Below are positions 1 through 8,003 of a stretch of DNA of 64,000 nucleotides, one piece after another (within the stretch, counting starts at the first letter, position 1; each line of letters opens with the position of its first letter). The stretch covers positions 168,309-232,308 of the forward strand of contig DASPIL010000096.1 in assembly GCA_035629175.1 (NCBI GenBank). Reading direction: 5' to 3'. Both the position numbers and the translations under genes were made by a program. Below the pieces are notes generated by a model that saw only the letters and a program-made list of their open reading frames with translations, searched no databases and was not told the DNA's origin. This DNA comes from Verrucomicrobiia bacterium. GTDB taxonomy: Bacteria > Verrucomicrobiota > Verrucomicrobiia > Limisphaerales > DASXHY01.

Positions 1-122
1 GCTTGGGCGGACGGCTTTTGTCGCGGCTGCAGGGCGGCCGCGTTCAAACCTATCTTCGGGTCATCGGCGCCGCATTGGTGGTGCTGGTGGTCTGGCTGCT
101 TTGGGGGGGCCGGGGCTCATGA
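1..122 (+). CDS. nuoL: NADH-quinone oxidoreductase subunit L, C-terminal fragment
   Basis: Reading from base 3 gives 39 residues ending at TGA (120-122). They include R-L-Q-G-G-R-V-Q-T-Y-L followed by one hydrophobic helix ending V-V-W-L-L-W. This is how the last transmembrane segment of NuoL (ND5) ends. The 5' end lies outside the window. The stop overlaps the ATG of the next gene (ATGA at 119-122), and nuoM, nuoM and nuoN follow, which fixes the identity. In complex I, NuoL is the distal proton-pumping subunit with the long lateral helix. Too little is present to judge that helix. Confidence 0.85.
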   Translation, partial: LGGRLLSRLQGGRVQTYLRVIGAALVVLVVWLLWGGRGS

Positions 123-1678
123 CGGGAATGCCTCTGCTCACCTTGCTCACGCTGCTGCCGCTGGTTGGCGGTGTGCTCGTCATGGCCATCGGATCCGAGA
201 ACCGGAAGGCCGCCCGGCCGTTCAGCATCGGGATCAGCGCTGCCGTGCTGGCATTCACGCTCCTGTTGTTGAGCGCGTTCAATTCGGAATCCGGCGCATT
301 CCAGTTCGAGGAGAAGCATCTTTGGATTCCCACGCTTGGGATTGAGTACCGGCTCGCCGTGGATGGATTGGGAATGATGATGCTCCTGCTGACATCCATT
401 GTGACCCTGATGTCGATGGTCGCATCACGTGGAGTGACGGATCGTCCGCAGCTTTACTTTGGGCTCCTGTTATTCCTGCAGGCGGGGTTGATCGGAACGT
501 TCACGGCGCTGAATTTCTTTCACTGGTTTGTCTTTTGGGAGCTGAGCCTGATCCCGGCTTTCTTCCTTGTGCGGCTGTGGGGCGGATCGCAGCGCGTCGC
601 GGCGGCTGCGCAGTTCTTTGTTTACACCATCGTAGGCAGCATTGGATTGCTCCTCGCATTCCTTGCGCTGTTCCTCGGCACCGGCCATGTCTCGGATTTC
701 ACAGCGCTGGCTGCCCTGGCGCGCAGTGGAGAGTTGCTGCCGTCTGTCGCCGCGAGCCTGAACTGGGCGGGGCTCGACGCTGGGACGGTTGCGGCCCTGA
801 TTTTTGCCGGCGCGTTGCTTGGGTTTGCGGTCAAGGTGCCGCTGATGCCGTTTCACACGTGGCTTCCGGCCACCTACAGCGAAGCGCCATCGCCCATCAC
901 GATGCTGCTGACTGGAGTGATGTCGAAGATGGGCATGTATGGATTCCTCCGAATCCTGCTCCCCATTTTTCCGCAGCAACTGGAGCAATGGCGCACGCCA
1001 CTCCTGGTGCTGGCAGTCATCACGATCGTTTTTTCAGCAAGTGCTGCGTTCGTGCAGCGCGATATCAAGCGAATGCTTGCGTATTCATCGATCAATCACC
1101 TGGGATACTGCATGCTCGCGGTGTTTGCAGTGGCAACGGCCGGATCCGGCGTGCCCCATCCTCCGTTGCAAAAGGCCGCCGCATTGAACGGAGCATTGCT
1201 GCAAATTTTTAATCACGGCCTCACAGCGGCGGCTTTGTTCTGGTTCGTGAGCCTGATCGAACAGCGGAGCGGCGGGGTCCGCGGCGTTGATGATTTTGGG
1301 GGGTTGCGGAAAGTGGCGCCGGTGTTCTGCGGACTCATGGGCATCGCGCTGTTTTCGTCGGTCGGATTGCCCGGCTTGAACGGCTTCGTTGGCGAGTTTC
1401 TGATTTTCAAGGGTGTATTTCCGTTGGCGATGTGTTCCGCCGCCTTCGCCGTGATCGGATTGCTGGCGACTGCGATCTTTATATTGACGCTGCTGCAGCG
1501 GGTATTCAATGGGCCGCTGAACGCGCGGTGGTCGAGTTTCCCGGACCTGACCACCCGCGAGCGCGTGCTGCTCGCGGTGCCGACCGGATTGATGTTCGTT
1601 CTGGGCATCTATCCACAACTGCTGCTCGGCATGTTCAATTCAACGGTGGTGCGGATTGTGAATGAACTGCCGTTCTGA
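119..1678 (+). CDS. nuoM: NADH-quinone oxidoreductase subunit M, first copy
   Basis: A 519-residue polytopic membrane protein, the antiporter-like ND4 subunit of complex I that moves protons across the inner membrane. The expected polar residues are visible: Glu at about 141 in F-W-E-L-S-L-I-P, the TM7 lysine at about 239 in F-A-V-K-V-P-L-M-P-F-H-T-W, the K-M-G-M-Y-G-F-L-R motif, and a late G-F-V-G-E-F. Length is typical. I chose ATG 119, which overlaps the nuoL stop as ATGA; an upstream TTG at 101 would lie inside nuoL. It is followed 3 bases later by a second nuoM. All signature residues look intact, so it should be a working pump subunit. Confidence 0.93.
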   Translation: MTGMPLLTLLTLLPLVGGVLVMAIGSENRKAARPFSIGISAAVLAFTLLLLSAFNSESGAFQFEEKHLWIPTLGIEYRLAVDGLGMMMLLLTSIVTLMSMVASRGVTDRPQLYFGLLLFLQAGLIGTFTALNFFHWFVFWELSLIPAFFLVRLWGGSQRVAAAAQFFVYTIVGSIGLLLAFLALFLGTGHVSDFTALAALARSGELLPSVAASLNWAGLDAGTVAALIFAGALLGFAVKVPLMPFHTWLPATYSEAPSPITMLLTGVMSKMGMYGFLRILLPIFPQQLEQWRTPLLVLAVITIVFSASAAFVQRDIKRMLAYSSINHLGYCMLAVFAVATAGSGVPHPPLQKAAALNGALLQIFNHGLTAAALFWFVSLIEQRSGGVRGVDDFGGLRKVAPVFCGLMGIALFSSVGLPGLNGFVGEFLIFKGVFPLAMCSAAFAVIGLLATAIFILTLLQRVFNGPLNARWSSFPDLTTRERVLLAVPTGLMFVLGIYPQLLLGMFNSTVVRIVNELPF

Positions 1679-1681
1679 GCC

Positions 1682-3199
1682 ATGCTAGCCTGGACCATCT
1701 ACATTTCGTTCGCCGGCGTGTTCGCCCTGATGCTCATGCCCGCGGGCAATGCGCGCGCGGCACGCGGGGTCGCGTTTGCAGCGGCCCTGGCCGGATTCGT
1801 GGTTGCGCTGCTCGGGTTCGCGCAGTTCAAGACGGGAACCATCGCGACCGTGGCGGACGCAGCCTGGATTCCAACGCTTGGAATTCGATACCAACTCGCC
1901 GCGGATGGTGTCAGCCTTACGCTGGTGTTGTTGACGGGGCTTGCGGCCGTGGCGGGAATGCTCTTTTCGTGGAACATCGAGCATCGGGCCAAGGAGTTCT
2001 TTGCATTCTACCTCGCGCTGATTGGCGGGGTGTATGGAGTGTTTCTGAGTTTCGATCTCTTCCTGCTGTTTGTGTTCTACGAGATTGCAATCATTCCCAA
2101 GTACTTCCTGATAGCGATTTGGGGATCGACGCGGCGAGAATACGGGGCGATGAAGCTGGCGCTGTATTCCTTTATTGGCAGCGCGATGGTGCTGGTGGGA
2201 CTCGTGGCCGCGTATGTGGTTTCCGGCGCACACACGATGAGCCTCATCGAACTGGCGCAATACCCTTTCCCGCGCAATTTCCAAATGTGGGCCTTCCCGC
2301 TGGTCTTCGTCGGATTTGCAATCCTGGCCGGCATGTGGCCGTTTCACACCTGGGCGCCGACAGGCCATGTGGCCGCGCCGACCGCGGCTTCGATGCTGCT
2401 CGCGGGCGTGGTGATGAAGCTGGGCGCTTACGGCTGCCTCCGCGTTGCCATGACGTTGTTCCCGGAGGGCATGGCGCAATGGAATTTCAGCGTCCTTGGC
2501 TTTCAATCCTGGCGCGATGTCTTTGCCCTGCTTGCCGTCATCGGAATTGTTTATGGGGCAATGGTTGCACTCGTGCAGAAGGACTTCAAATTTGTGATTG
2601 GCTATTCCAGCGTCAGCCACATGGGCTTCGTGCTGCTGGGTTTGGTCACGCTCAATACGATCGGATTGAGCGGTGCCGTGTTGCAGATGTTTTCGCACGG
2701 GGTCATCGCGGGCCTGCTGTTCGCTGTTGTCGGAAGGATGGTTTATGAACGCGCGCACACTCGCGAATTGCCCTTGCTCGAGGTGATGCGCCTGTCGCGC
2801 GCGATGCCGTTTGCGGCTGTTACGTTTGTGATCGCGGGAATGGCTTCGATGGGGCTGCCTGGCTTCAGCGGATTCATCGCAGAACTGCAGGTTGTGATCG
2901 GCGCGTGGAAGGCGTATCCGGTTTTCGCGCTGATCACCGGCATTGGCATTCTCATCGGCGTGGCCTATACGCTGCGCGCCATGCAGAAGGCGTTCTTTGG
3001 AGACTCCGACGACGCTCAGGGGAAGCCCGTCGTCCACGAACCGATGGAGCCCATCACGGTGCCGGAACGCCTGGGTGCAGTGTTGTTGATTGGCGCTTCA
3101 TTGATCGTGGGCGTTTATCCGCATGTGTTGTTGCGCGTGATTGTTCCGAGTTTTGATTCGCCGCTGTTTCAATGGATTCAGAGGGGAGGCGCACAATGA
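1682..3199 (+). CDS. nuoM: NADH-quinone oxidoreductase subunit M, second copy, TM7 lysine replaced
   Basis: A 505-residue ND4-like membrane protein encoded directly after the first nuoM. Visible family marks are Glu at about 134 in F-Y-E-I-A-I-I-P, P-F-H-T-W-A-P, Lys at about 246 in V-V-M-K-L-G-A-Y-G, V-G-Y/I-G-Y-S-S-V-S-H-M-G-F, and a Glu at about 401 in G-F-I-A-E-L. Where the first copy has F-A-V-K-V-P, this one reads F-A-I-L-A-G, so the TM7 lysine position holds Leu (about 215). Known for the family: that lysine is central to proton transfer in antiporter-like subunits. Inference: this copy may conduct differently or act structurally. Its stop overlaps the nuoN start (ATGA at 3196-3199). 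A separate Mrp-type antiporter role is unlikely given the operon. Confidence 0.88.
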   Translation: MLAWTIYISFAGVFALMLMPAGNARAARGVAFAAALAGFVVALLGFAQFKTGTIATVADAAWIPTLGIRYQLAADGVSLTLVLLTGLAAVAGMLFSWNIEHRAKEFFAFYLALIGGVYGVFLSFDLFLLFVFYEIAIIPKYFLIAIWGSTRREYGAMKLALYSFIGSAMVLVGLVAAYVVSGAHTMSLIELAQYPFPRNFQMWAFPLVFVGFAILAGMWPFHTWAPTGHVAAPTAASMLLAGVVMKLGAYGCLRVAMTLFPEGMAQWNFSVLGFQSWRDVFALLAVIGIVYGAMVALVQKDFKFVIGYSSVSHMGFVLLGLVTLNTIGLSGAVLQMFSHGVIAGLLFAVVGRMVYERAHTRELPLLEVMRLSRAMPFAAVTFVIAGMASMGLPGFSGFIAELQVVIGAWKAYPVFALITGIGILIGVAYTLRAMQKAFFGDSDDAQGKPVVHEPMEPITVPERLGAVLLIGASLIVGVYPHVLLRVIVPSFDSPLFQWIQRGGAQ

Positions 3200-4680
3200 G
3201 CTACTTTGAGCTGCTCAAACTGGCGCTGCCAGAAACGATCGTGGCGGCAGCTGCGCTTGCGGTGTTGCTTGGAGATTTCTGGATGCGCGACCTGGCGCCG
3301 CGATCACGGCGGTTGCTGGGAGCCATGATTGCGGCGGTTGGCTGCGGCGTCGCAATGGCGTGGATGTTGATCAGCACTGGGCAGACGAATGTCTTGGAGG
3401 GGATTTTCATCGCCGATCCGTTGACGCGAATTGTGAAGATCGGGATCCTCATCCTGACGGTATTCACCATCTTGTTATCGATTGACACCGGCTTCACGCC
3501 GCATATCGGCGAGTATTTCGCCCTTATCCTTCTCGCAACCGTGGGCATGATGTTCCTGGTCAGCTCCGAGGATATCCTGATGATTTTTGTGGCGCTGGAA
3601 CTGACGAGTCTTTCGCTCTACATCCTCACCGCGTTCAACAAGCGCAACATCAAGTCTGCAGAGGCGGCGTTGAAGTATTTCCTTTTTGGCGGAATGGCAG
3701 CGGCGTTCACGCTGTTCGGATTGAGTTTGGTCTACGGTTTCTCGGGCTCGACGACGCTTTCCGTGATCGCATCCGGTTTGGCTGGAAAGGGGGGAGACCC
3801 GCTTTTGGTGGTTGCGATTGTGATGGTTGTTGTTGGTTTTGCATTCAAAGTCGCCGCTGTCCCATTTCACCTCTGGGCGCCGGACGCCTACGAAGGTGCG
3901 CCTGTTCCCAGCGCGGCTTTCATCGCATCGGGATCGAAGGTCGCAAGCTTCTTTGTCCTCGCGAAAATAATGATGGTTGGGTTCGAAACCGTGGAGGGCA
4001 GTGGCGCGTGGCGGCAGTTTGTAACCGGCTGGGCGCCTCTGATTGCGATCCTCGCGGCGTTGTCGATGATCCTGGGCAACCTCGCTGCCATTGCGCAGAC
4101 GAGCGTTCGCAGATTGATTGCCTACTCGGCAATCGCGCACGCAGGCTACGCGCTCCTTGGAGTCGTGAGCGATCCCGGCGCCGGGGTTCCTGCGTTGATT
4201 TATTATGTCCTGACCTATGGATTAACGACCGTGGGCGCCTTTGGTGTGGTCGCAGTGGTGGAGCAGGGGACAGGTGCGGATCGGCTGGTCAATTTCGCCG
4301 GGTTGAGCCGCCGTTCGCCCGTCGCTTCATTCTGCATGTTCATTTTCATGTTGTCCCTGGCCGGCATTCCACCGCTGGCCGGATTCTTCGGCAAGTTCTA
4401 CGTCTTCGCCGCGGTCCTGCAGAGCGATCCCAACCTCGGACTTCTCTGGCTCGTGGTGCTGGCCATCGCGATGAGCGCGGTGTCGTTGTACTACTATCTG
4501 CAGGTGCTGAAGCAAATTTATGTCGCGGAACCTGGTGCCGATGCGGTCGCGTTTCCCGTCTCGCCTTTACGCCAGACCGTGCTGATTCTCCTTGCCCTCG
4601 GCGTTGTGATCCTGGGTTGCGCACCCTCGCTCCTGCTGCAGCCCCTGGCGAATGCAGTCGAGGCAATTGCCGGGCATTGA
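3196..4680 (+). CDS. nuoN: NADH-quinone oxidoreductase subunit N
   Basis: A 494-residue polytopic protein beginning M-S-Y-F-E-L-L-K, the ND2 subunit of complex I. Diagnostic stretches are F-V-A-L-E-L-T-S-L-S-L-Y (Glu of TM5), F-A-F-K-V-A-A-V-P-F-H-L-W-A-P-D-A-Y-E-G (TM7 lysine and the NuoN version of the loop) and S-G-S-K-V-A-S-F-F. The ATG at 3196 is preceded by GAGGGGAGGC, a good ribosome binding site; a start 24 bases further upstream would sit inside nuoM. It is the last gene of the complex I operon here, since the next gene is a secreted protease. Nothing looks degenerate. Confidence 0.94.
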   Translation: MSYFELLKLALPETIVAAAALAVLLGDFWMRDLAPRSRRLLGAMIAAVGCGVAMAWMLISTGQTNVLEGIFIADPLTRIVKIGILILTVFTILLSIDTGFTPHIGEYFALILLATVGMMFLVSSEDILMIFVALELTSLSLYILTAFNKRNIKSAEAALKYFLFGGMAAAFTLFGLSLVYGFSGSTTLSVIASGLAGKGGDPLLVVAIVMVVVGFAFKVAAVPFHLWAPDAYEGAPVPSAAFIASGSKVASFFVLAKIMMVGFETVEGSGAWRQFVTGWAPLIAILAALSMILGNLAAIAQTSVRRLIAYSAIAHAGYALLGVVSDPGAGVPALIYYVLTYGLTTVGAFGVVAVVEQGTGADRLVNFAGLSRRSPVASFCMFIFMLSLAGIPPLAGFFGKFYVFAAVLQSDPNLGLLWLVVLAIAMSAVSLYYYLQVLKQIYVAEPGADAVAFPVSPLRQTVLILLALGVVILGCAPSLLLQPLANAVEAIAGH

Positions 4681-4741
4681 AGGGCGCTCTGCGTCCTGAA
4701 TTCCCCTCGTTTTTTTGTGGAGGACGCCGATAGAATGCGAC

Positions 4742-7700
4742 ATGCATAAACCGCCTTTTTTAATGCGGCCAGGCGAACTTTTCCAGGCAGCGCGCTGGTT
4801 TGCTTTGGCGTTTTCCCTCGTTTGTTTGGGCAGGTTGACCCCCGACGCGGTGGCACAGGCAGAGGCGCAGTCGGTGTGGACCCGGGCGAGCGGTGATGCA
4901 TCCACGAATACGGCGGAACGGTGGGTGAGCCCGGCAAAGGGCACGTTGTTTTCCCGGAACGCCGGCATCTCAAACGCAGAGGCTGCAAAGGCGCGCGCCG
5001 CCGGGCCGGGTGGCTCCGGTGAGGTTGGTACGGAGGTGGTTTTGCCGATGCCAGATGGCACGCTGCAACGATTCACCGTCGTTGAAGTTGCGACGATGGA
5101 GCCTGAACTTGCCGCGAGATTTCCTGAATTGAAGACGTACGCAGGGCAGGGGGTGGATGATCCGACCGCGACCGTTCGATTGAACCAGTCGCCGTTCGGT
5201 TTGCATGCGCAGGTGCTGTCGGCAGGGGGCGCGGTTTACGTGGATCCCGCTTATCGCGGCAATACTGACCTGCACATCAGCTACTACAAACGCGATTACC
5301 CAATGCCCTTCCCGATGCAATGCATTTCGGAGCCGAATGTTCAAGCGGCCGAACCGGACAGCGGTTCGCCTGAAGATGCGCAACGAACGATGTTCGGCGC
5401 AAATTTGAGGACGTTCCGGCTCGCAGTCGCGGCCACGGGGGAGTACACGCAGTTTTTCGGCGGAACAGTCAGCAACGCGATGGCTGCAATCGTCACCGCA
5501 ATCAATCGCATCAATGGGCTGTTCGAACGCGAGTTCGCGGTGCGGCTGGTGCTGGTTGCCAACAACCATCGGATCATTTACACGAGCGGAGCCTCTGACC
5601 CTTATTCGAACAACAACGGGTCAGCGATGCTCGCGCAAAACCAGAACAATCTGACTGCGGAGATTGGCGCGGCCAATTACGACATTGGCCACGTTTTCAG
5701 CACGGGCGGGGGCGGGATTGCGACGATGCGCTCCGTTTGCACATCGACAATAAAGGCACGTGGAGTTACGGGATTGCCCACCCCGACAGGCGACGCTTTT
5801 TACATCGATTTCGTGGCGCACGAGATGGGACATCAATTCGGAGCCGATCATACGTTCAACGCGGAAACCGACGGATGTGGCGGGCAGCGCGCGGCGAATG
5901 CAGCGTTCGAGCCGGGCAGCGGTTCGACCATCATGGCCTATGCGGGAATTTGTTATCCGAACGATGTGCAGAATGCGAGCGACGCCTACTTTCATGCTGG
6001 CAGCCTCGATCAGATCCGGCAGTTCCTTTCGTCGGTTGCGTGCGGCACGACCACCGCCACGGGGAATGGCGCACCTGTTGTAAGCACTCCCGGCAGCTTT
6101 TCGATTCCTGCGCAGACACCGTTTGTGCTCGAAGCGGCCGCATCCGATCCAAACGGCGATGCGTTGACGTTCTGCTGGGAACAATTGGATGCGGGCGGAT
6201 ATTCCGACAACCTGAGCGATCCTGACCTTGGGTATAATCCGTTGTTCCGATCGCTGCCGCCGACGAATGTTCCCGTCCGCTATTTTCCAAAATTGAGCAG
6301 CGTGCTGGCCAACACGAATTGGAACCAGGAGCGATTGCCTGGCACGACTCGAACGCTCACGTTTCGAGTCACCGCGCGCGACAATCGAGCGGGCGGTGGT
6401 GGCGTTGCTGATGCGGATATGCAGGTGAACGTGATCGGATTTGCAGGGCCCTTTGTTGTCACTTCGCCGCAGGCCGCCGTCGCCTGGACGGGGGAACAGA
6501 CGGTGATCTGGGACGTGGCGGGCACGGCCGACAGCCCGATTAATGCGAGCGGCGTCAACATCCGGCTGTCAACCGATGGCGGACAAACGTTTGCCTATCT
6601 GCTGGCAACCAATGTGCCGAACACAGGGGCATGCGTGGTATCCTTGCCTGACGTCTCGACATCGCAAGCACGCATCAAGGTGGAGGCAGCGGGCAACATT
6701 TTCTACGATATTTCCGAGGGTGACTTTACGGTGATTCCACAAACGCCCGTGATGAGCGTTGTTGCGCTGAACCCAACTGTTGAATCCTGCGTCCCGGCAA
6801 ATGGAGCCATTGATGCGTTTGAATCCGTGACTGCCGAGCTCGTTCTCGAAAACATTGGAGGCGGACCGGCACTGAATCTCAACGTGTCATTGCTCACAAC
6901 CAACGGCATCCAGGCGTTGAGCGGCGTCCAAGCGTATGGCACGGTGGCGCCCGGCGAAAGTGTGGCACGTTCGTTCACCTTTGTTGCTGCCGGCGCGTGC
7001 GGCGGCGTCATTACTGCCGTATTCGCAGTGAATGATGGAGCCCAGAGCCTCGGCGTCGTGACACAGCAGGTTGTGCTGGGTCAGCTGACTCTGCAGACAA
7101 ACGTATTCAGCAACATGGACGGAATCGTTCTGGCCGATGGCCTGGGTAGTCCGTATCCATCGACCATCGTGGTTTCAGGCATTGAGGGTTCAGTATTCCA
7201 CGCGACAGTTTCCGTGCTGGGCCTTTGGCATACGTGGCCGTCGGACATTGATGCTGTGCTGGTGGGTCCCGGCGGACAGAGCGTTAAACTCATCTCCGAT
7301 TCGGGCGGCGGTTTCGAAGTCAACGGAATCGATCTCGTATTCCACGACACAGGAGATCTTCTTCCCAAGACGAGCCGGATTTTTTCGGGAACCTACCGGC
7401 CAACGGATCATACAGGCAACCATCCGGACAATTTCGCCGGGAATCCACCCGAGCCTTTTGGCGCGACCCTTGCCCCGTTGCTGCAGTCGCCGAACGGGGC
7501 ATGGGCCTTGCATGTGCTCGACCAATACGAGGTCGATGGCGGGTTTATACAGGGGTGGAATGTGACCATTGTGACGTCCAACCTCGTTTGCTGCAGTACG
7601 ATCGCGGCACCTGCATTCACGAGCACGACAGTGTCGAACAATGTAATTCGGTTGAACTGGAGCGCAGTTCCGGGCGCGCAGTATCAGGTTCAATATCGGA

Positions 7701-7828
7701 CCAACCTGACGACAGGCAGCTGGATGAATCTCGGCGCGCCTTTGTCGGGTGCCGGCAATCAACTCACGTTCACCAACTCCACGGGTTCCGATCCGATGCG
7801 GCTTTACAGGGTTGTCATCCAACCTTGA
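4742..7828 (+). CDS. Secreted metzincin-type metalloprotease with P-domain
   Basis: About 1028 residues with an N-terminal hydrophobic export signal (W-F-A-L-A-F-S-L-V-C-L). The zinc site H-E-M-G-H-Q-F-G-A-D-H lies near residue 359, followed by an S-T-I-M-A-Y Met-turn, as in reprolysin/M12B-like metzincins; so it should be an exported zinc endopeptidase. After the catalytic domain come Ig-like segments, then at about 790-950 a proprotein-convertase P-domain-like region (L-V-G-P-G-G ... S-P-N-G-A-W-A-L-H-V), then a C-terminal module ending R-L-Y-R-V. The start is ATG 4742; a TTG 27 bases upstream is less likely. It stands alone between nuoN and the xylanase genes. Substrate unknown. Confidence 0.85.
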   Translation: MHKPPFLMRPGELFQAARWFALAFSLVCLGRLTPDAVAQAEAQSVWTRASGDASTNTAERWVSPAKGTLFSRNAGISNAEAAKARAAGPGGSGEVGTEVVLPMPDGTLQRFTVVEVATMEPELAARFPELKTYAGQGVDDPTATVRLNQSPFGLHAQVLSAGGAVYVDPAYRGNTDLHISYYKRDYPMPFPMQCISEPNVQAAEPDSGSPEDAQRTMFGANLRTFRLAVAATGEYTQFFGGTVSNAMAAIVTAINRINGLFEREFAVRLVLVANNHRIIYTSGASDPYSNNNGSAMLAQNQNNLTAEIGAANYDIGHVFSTGGGGIATMRSVCTSTIKARGVTGLPTPTGDAFYIDFVAHEMGHQFGADHTFNAETDGCGGQRAANAAFEPGSGSTIMAYAGICYPNDVQNASDAYFHAGSLDQIRQFLSSVACGTTTATGNGAPVVSTPGSFSIPAQTPFVLEAAASDPNGDALTFCWEQLDAGGYSDNLSDPDLGYNPLFRSLPPTNVPVRYFPKLSSVLANTNWNQERLPGTTRTLTFRVTARDNRAGGGGVADADMQVNVIGFAGPFVVTSPQAAVAWTGEQTVIWDVAGTADSPINASGVNIRLSTDGGQTFAYLLATNVPNTGACVVSLPDVSTSQARIKVEAAGNIFYDISEGDFTVIPQTPVMSVVALNPTVESCVPANGAIDAFESVTAELVLENIGGGPALNLNVSLLTTNGIQALSGVQAYGTVAPGESVARSFTFVAAGACGGVITAVFAVNDGAQSLGVVTQQVVLGQLTLQTNVFSNMDGIVLADGLGSPYPSTIVVSGIEGSVFHATVSVLGLWHTWPSDIDAVLVGPGGQSVKLISDSGGGFEVNGIDLVFHDTGDLLPKTSRIFSGTYRPTDHTGNHPDNFAGNPPEPFGATLAPLLQSPNGAWALHVLDQYEVDGGFIQGWNVTIVTSNLVCCSTIAAPAFTSTTVSNNVIRLNWSAVPGAQYQVQYRTNLTTGSWMNLGAPLSGAGNQLTFTNSTGSDPMRLYRVVIQP

Positions 7829-7917
7829 CGCCAGGCAGCCACGCGGCGTCCGTATCGCAGGCAAGTTGCCGCGCTCGCGCTGCGGTCCAACGAGACGGCT
7901 CGGGACATACTGTTTTC

Positions 7918-7935
7918 ATACGACATTCGTCGTAT
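7918..7935. promoter_or_regulatory. Inverted repeat, candidate operator of the GH30-GH8-GH67 run
   Basis: ATACGAC-ATTC-GTCGTAT is a perfect 7-bp inverted repeat with a 4-base spacer, 68 bases before the GH30 start. A copy differing at 2 of 18 positions lies upstream of the GH10 gene (13605-13622). The spacing and dyad symmetry fit a dimeric regulator site; which protein binds is not visible here. Confidence 0.55.
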
Positions 7936-8003
7936 ATCAGCGGTGGAATGCCTTCTGTAGCTTTCGCGCACACACTCAATGTATTGGCTGCGCCCGTCTA
8001 TTC

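Noticed and set aside
1685..3037. 450-residue open frame antisense to the second nuoM
   Set aside because: It mirrors codon bias of the membrane protein and is rich in His, Arg and Gln. The sense strand has clear complex I motifs.
1682..3199. Second nuoM as an Mrp/Mnh-type Na+/H+ antiporter subunit
   Set aside because: It sits between nuoM and nuoN with overlapping or near-overlapping stops and starts, and no other Mrp subunit is present.
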